Below, piece after piece: positions 5,824-8,362 of a stretch of 8,362 bases of DNA. The translations under genes and the position numbers were made by a program. The notes below the pieces were generated by a model, which was not told the origin of the DNA, did not search any database, and worked only from the letters and a program-made list of their open reading frames with translations. The stretch is from Nodosilinea sp. BSH.14 (GTDB lineage: Bacteria > Cyanobacteriota > Cyanobacteriia > Phormidesmidales > Phormidesmidaceae), in assembly GCA_023264315.1 (NCBI GenBank), contig JALQST010000124.1, forward strand, positions 1 through 8,362. Direction: 5' to 3'. The number at the start of each line of letters is the position of its first letter. Positions within the stretch are counted from its first letter, which is position 1.

Positions 5824-7827
5824 ATGACTAATTCTCCTTCGTCTCGGCGGGCACTGGTTCTACAACGGAGCTTTTCGCCCTTTGGTAATAAGCTGATCCA
5901 AGCGGGCTACGTAGACTCGGAGCAGATGCAAAAGGCCCTTGCGGAGAGCCGCAAAACAGGCCAAGCCTTGACCGATGTGTTGGAGGCGCTGACGGGGCAA
6001 CAACTCGCCCCTGAATTGCTACGTCAGTACAAGAAACAGCAGCTGTTTGAGCTCAAAATTCTCTACGGGGTTGAGTCCCTGGATCCCGAACTCAGCGATG
6101 TTTCAGCGGCTCAGATTGGGGGACTAATTGACAGCCTGATTCTCATTGACGTCTGTCGCCGCCATCAGTTGGTGCCGCTGTCCCAGGACGAGGGGGATCA
6201 ACCCTCGGTACTGGTGGCCATGGTCGATCCAGAAAACCTGGAGGCCCAGGACGATCTGAATCGAATTTTGCGTCCTCGTAACGTCGCCCTGCGCCGCATG
6301 GTGATCACGGTGGAGGATTTTCAGCGGCTGATCTCCACCTACCTGGATGAGGCGGTGGCCAAGCAGAAAAAAGAAGAATTGGAAGCCTCCGTGGACGTGA
6401 GTACCAGCTTGGAGGAGTTGGACTACGGTGGCGACATGGCGGATGTGATTGACCAGGAATCTGACCTGGGCGAGGCCCTGAAGGATGCGGGGGCTGCTCC
6501 AGTGATTGCCCTGGTGAACAAAATTTTGGTGAAGGCGCTGCAAGAGGGGGTATCTGACATTCACATCGAGCCCCAGGAAGAATACCTGCGGGTGCGCTTC
6601 CGCAAGGACGGGGTGTTGAAGGAGTCCCTGCCCCGGATGCCCAAGAAAATTATTCCGGCGGTGACAGCCCGCTTCAAGATTATTTCTGATCTGGATATTG
6701 CCGAGCGACGGGCACCCCAGGATGGCCGGATTCGTCGCATTTTCCAGGGCCGCAAGGTCGATTTTCGGGTGAACACCCTACCCAGCCGCTGCGGCGAAAA
6801 GGTGGTGCTGCGGATTCTCGACAACTCCGTTACCCAGTTGGGCCTCGACAAACTGATCACCGATCCCACCTCCCTCCAAATTGTGAAGGACATGGCAGCC
6901 CGCCCCTTCGGCCTACTGCTGGTGACGGGGCCAACGGGATCCGGTAAAACCACGACTCTTTACTCGGTGTTGTCGGAACGAAATGACCCCGGCATTAACA
7001 TCAGTACTGCCGAAGACCCGATTGAATACACCCTGGAGGGGCTCACCCAGGTACAGGTAATTCGGGAAAAGGGCATGGACTTTTCCTCCATTCTGCGGGC
7101 TTTTATGCGGCAAGATCCCGATGTGATTCTGGTGGGAGAAACACGGGACAAAGAGACCGCGAAAACTGCGATTGAAGCGGCTCTTACAGGTCACTTAGTG
7201 TTAACCACCCTCCATACCAATGATGCCGCAGGGGCGATCGCCCGTTTAGATGAAATGGGGATTGAACCCTTCATGGTTTCGGGGGCGTTACTCGGAGTAT
7301 TGGCCCAAAGGTTAATGCGAAAAGTCTGTACCGAATGTCGCATTGCCTACCAGCCCAGCGTTGATGAACTAGCTCACTTTGGGCTAAGCGCCTCCGTCAA
7401 GGGCGAAGTCACCTTCTACAAGGCCAATACCCTCTCCGTGGAACAGGCCGCCGAGGCCAAGGCGAAAAACACCCTCTGCCCCACCTGCCAGGGCGGTGGC
7501 TACAAGGGCCGGGTTGGGGTCTATGAAGTGCTGCGGGTGACGGAACGCATCCAAAAGCTCATCTCCGATGGGGCACCCACGGAGGTGATCAAGGAAGCCG
7601 CCGTGGAGGAGGGGATGCAAACCCTGTTGGCCTACAGCCTTTCCCTCGTTCGCCAGGGCTACACCACCCTAGACGAGGTCGAACGTGTCACCTTCACCGA
7701 TACCGGGCTCGAGGCGGAACTGAAGGCCAAGCGGAAGGCCTCCCTGACCTGCACCTGCTGTAGTGCTGAACTCCAGCAAGAATGGCTCGACTGCCCGTAC
7801 TGTCTCACCCCCCGTTTTGCCGAGTAA
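5824..7827 (+). CDS. pilB: PilB, type IV pilus extension ATPase
   Basis: PilB is the cytoplasmic hexameric ATPase that powers pilus polymerisation, used in motility and natural competence of cyanobacteria. I start at the ATG at 5824 (667 residues, MTNSPSSRRALV); an in-frame TTG at 5755 would add 23 non-conserved residues, and neither has a clear Shine-Dalgarno sequence. Seen: an N-terminal MshEN/T2SSE_N-type domain (about 18-175); a charged linker (about 176-215); the N2 domain with SDIHIEPQ (244-251) and RAPQDGRI (296-303); Walker A GPTGSGKT (369-376); the Asp box region ISTAEDPIEYT (393-403); Walker B DPDVILVGETRD (431-442) with catalytic Glu439; His box TLHTNDA (462-468); and the CTEC (502-505) and CPTC (552-555) zinc pairs typical of PilB/GspE. 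After the ATPase core comes a cysteine-rich tail (Cys643, 645, 646, 657, 660). pilT follows on the same strand. The extension-ATPase call is firm. Confidence 0.96.
   Translation: MTNSPSSRRALVLQRSFSPFGNKLIQAGYVDSEQMQKALAESRKTGQALTDVLEALTGQQLAPELLRQYKKQQLFELKILYGVESLDPELSDVSAAQIGGLIDSLILIDVCRRHQLVPLSQDEGDQPSVLVAMVDPENLEAQDDLNRILRPRNVALRRMVITVEDFQRLISTYLDEAVAKQKKEELEASVDVSTSLEELDYGGDMADVIDQESDLGEALKDAGAAPVIALVNKILVKALQEGVSDIHIEPQEEYLRVRFRKDGVLKESLPRMPKKIIPAVTARFKIISDLDIAERRAPQDGRIRRIFQGRKVDFRVNTLPSRCGEKVVLRILDNSVTQLGLDKLITDPTSLQIVKDMAARPFGLLLVTGPTGSGKTTTLYSVLSERNDPGINISTAEDPIEYTLEGLTQVQVIREKGMDFSSILRAFMRQDPDVILVGETRDKETAKTAIEAALTGHLVLTTLHTNDAAGAIARLDEMGIEPFMVSGALLGVLAQRLMRKVCTECRIAYQPSVDELAHFGLSASVKGEVTFYKANTLSVEQAAEAKAKNTLCPTCQGGGYKGRVGVYEVLRVTERIQKLISDGAPTEVIKEAAVEEGMQTLLAYSLSLVRQGYTTLDEVERVTFTDTGLEAELKAKRKASLTCTCCSAELQQEWLDCPYCLTPRFAE
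7234..7241. repeat. HIP1 octamer GCGATCGC
   Basis: A second exact HIP1 copy lies in pilB and extends to a 12-base palindrome, GGGCGATCGCCC (7232-7243). It supports a cyanobacterial origin. Confidence 0.85.
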
Positions 7828-7900
7828 TGCCCCAAAATGGCCGGTACGCTGTTGATTCTGGGCTTGGGTTGCTAAGTTTTACATGGAAGTGTCCACCTAT

Positions 7901-7914
7901 CCCATGAGAATGGG
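7901..7914 (+). other. GNRA-type tetraloop hairpin in the pilB-pilT gap
   Basis: CCCAT (7901-7905) and ATGGG (7910-7914) pair around GAGA, which fits the stable GNRA tetraloop class. It lies in the 194-base spacer between pilB and pilT. A second, longer-range pairing, AGCAGC (7924-7929) with GCTGCT (7956-7961), is possible next to it. There is no U tract, so a terminator is unlikely; a structured pilT leader or RNA-processing site is possible. The rest of the spacer shows no gene. Confidence 0.35.
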
Positions 7915-8009
7915 CAGACTGGTAGCAGCACTCAGGGGACGGACGGCGGTCTACCGCTGCTGATCCCTCACTAGGCTCCCGAGTTTTCTTCAGACCATTC
8001 TCTCCAGAC

Positions 8010-8014
8010 AGAGG
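8010..8014 (+). promoter_or_regulatory. Ribosome-binding site of pilT
   Basis: AGAGG lies seven bases before the ATG at 8022, a good Shine-Dalgarno match and spacing that supports this start. It contrasts with pilB, grpE and dnaK, which have none that is obvious. Confidence 0.65.
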
Positions 8015-8021
8015 TAAATCC

Positions 8022-8362
8022 ATGGAATTGATGATTGAAGATTTGATGGAAGAGGTAATCGAGCGGGGCGGGTCTGACCTGCACCTGTCCGCTGGGTTGC
8101 CCCCCTACATTCGGATTAGCGGCAAGCTCACCCCCACCGAGCATGAGCCCATGACCGCTGAATCTTGCCAACGGCTGATCTTCAGCATGTTGAACAACAC
8201 TCAACGGAAACATCTGGAGCAAACCTGGGAACTGGACTGTTCCTACGGGGTGAAGGGTTTGGCCCGCTTCCGGGTGAACGTGTACAAAGACCGAGGTACC
8301 TACGCCGCCTGTCTACGGGCGCTCAGTTCCAAAATTCCCAGCATGGATGTGCTGGGTCTGCC
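8022..8362 (+). CDS. pilT: PilT, type IV pilus retraction ATPase (3' part cut by window edge)
   Basis: PilT is the hexameric ATPase that depolymerises and retracts type IV pili, the counterpart of PilB and needed for twitching motility. Only the first 113 codons are visible, so the Walker motifs lie beyond the window. Seen: MELMIEDLMEEVIERGGSDL at the start, with GGSDLHLSAGLPPYIRISGK (16-35), the conserved PilT N-terminal signature, then FSMLNNTQRKHLEQTWELDC (54-73), YGVKGLARFRVNVYKDRG (75-92) and ALSSKIPSM (99-107). SDLHL and RFRVN are the family's N-terminal PAS-like domain motifs. The phrasing matches cyanobacterial PilT closely, as I recall it. An AGAGG ribosome-binding site supports the start. 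It follows pilB by 194 bases on the same strand; pilC often comes next in such clusters, but that part is not in the window. Confidence 0.93.
   Translation, partial: MELMIEDLMEEVIERGGSDLHLSAGLPPYIRISGKLTPTEHEPMTAESCQRLIFSMLNNTQRKHLEQTWELDCSYGVKGLARFRVNVYKDRGTYAACLRALSSKIPSMDVLGL

Overview
This window looks like ordinary core chromosome of a free-living cyanobacterium of moderately high GC content. Three things point to this. Two copies of the octamer GCGATCGC (HIP1), which is over-represented in many cyanobacteria, lie at 648-655 and 7234-7241. The PilB and PilT proteins read like cyanobacterial type IV pilus motors. The Hsp70 resembles the cyanobacterial DnaK1 paralogue, including a tail ending in ATVTADYEAID. 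I cannot name the genus. I see no mobile element, CRISPR array, tRNA, rRNA or phage gene.

The left two thirds (1-5218) is a minus-strand cluster, read right to left: grpE, dnaK, dnaJ, a small TusA/SirA-family protein, and rsgA (cut by the left edge). grpE, dnaK and dnaJ encode the complete Hsp70 machine: nucleotide-exchange factor, ATPase and J-protein. The TusA-like gene overlaps the dnaJ stop codon by ATGA, and rsgA begins 17 bases after it, so the last three genes look translationally tied. The grpE-dnaK gap (172 bases) and the dnaK-dnaJ gap (118 bases) are longer and contain small inverted repeats that could fold in the transcript.

A 605-base non-coding region (5219-5823) separates this cluster from a divergent plus-strand cluster: pilB, the type IV pilus extension ATPase, then pilT, the retraction ATPase, cut by the right edge. 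The divergent region must hold promoters for both directions. It contains a tandem CCTAGG repeat in front of grpE, a 10-base palindrome inside a larger dyad, and one TATGAT box in front of pilB. I found no CIRCE-type heat-shock operator.

I do not see a new biological system here. The points most worth a second look are the TusA-like protein with a CPIN variant of the usual CPxP motif, coupled to dnaJ; the DnaK1-type Hsp70 in the grpE/dnaJ cluster; the paired CCTAGG palindromes, found only in two non-coding gaps; the hairpin-rich grpE-dnaK spacer; and the altered N-terminal motif and cysteine-rich tail of PilB.
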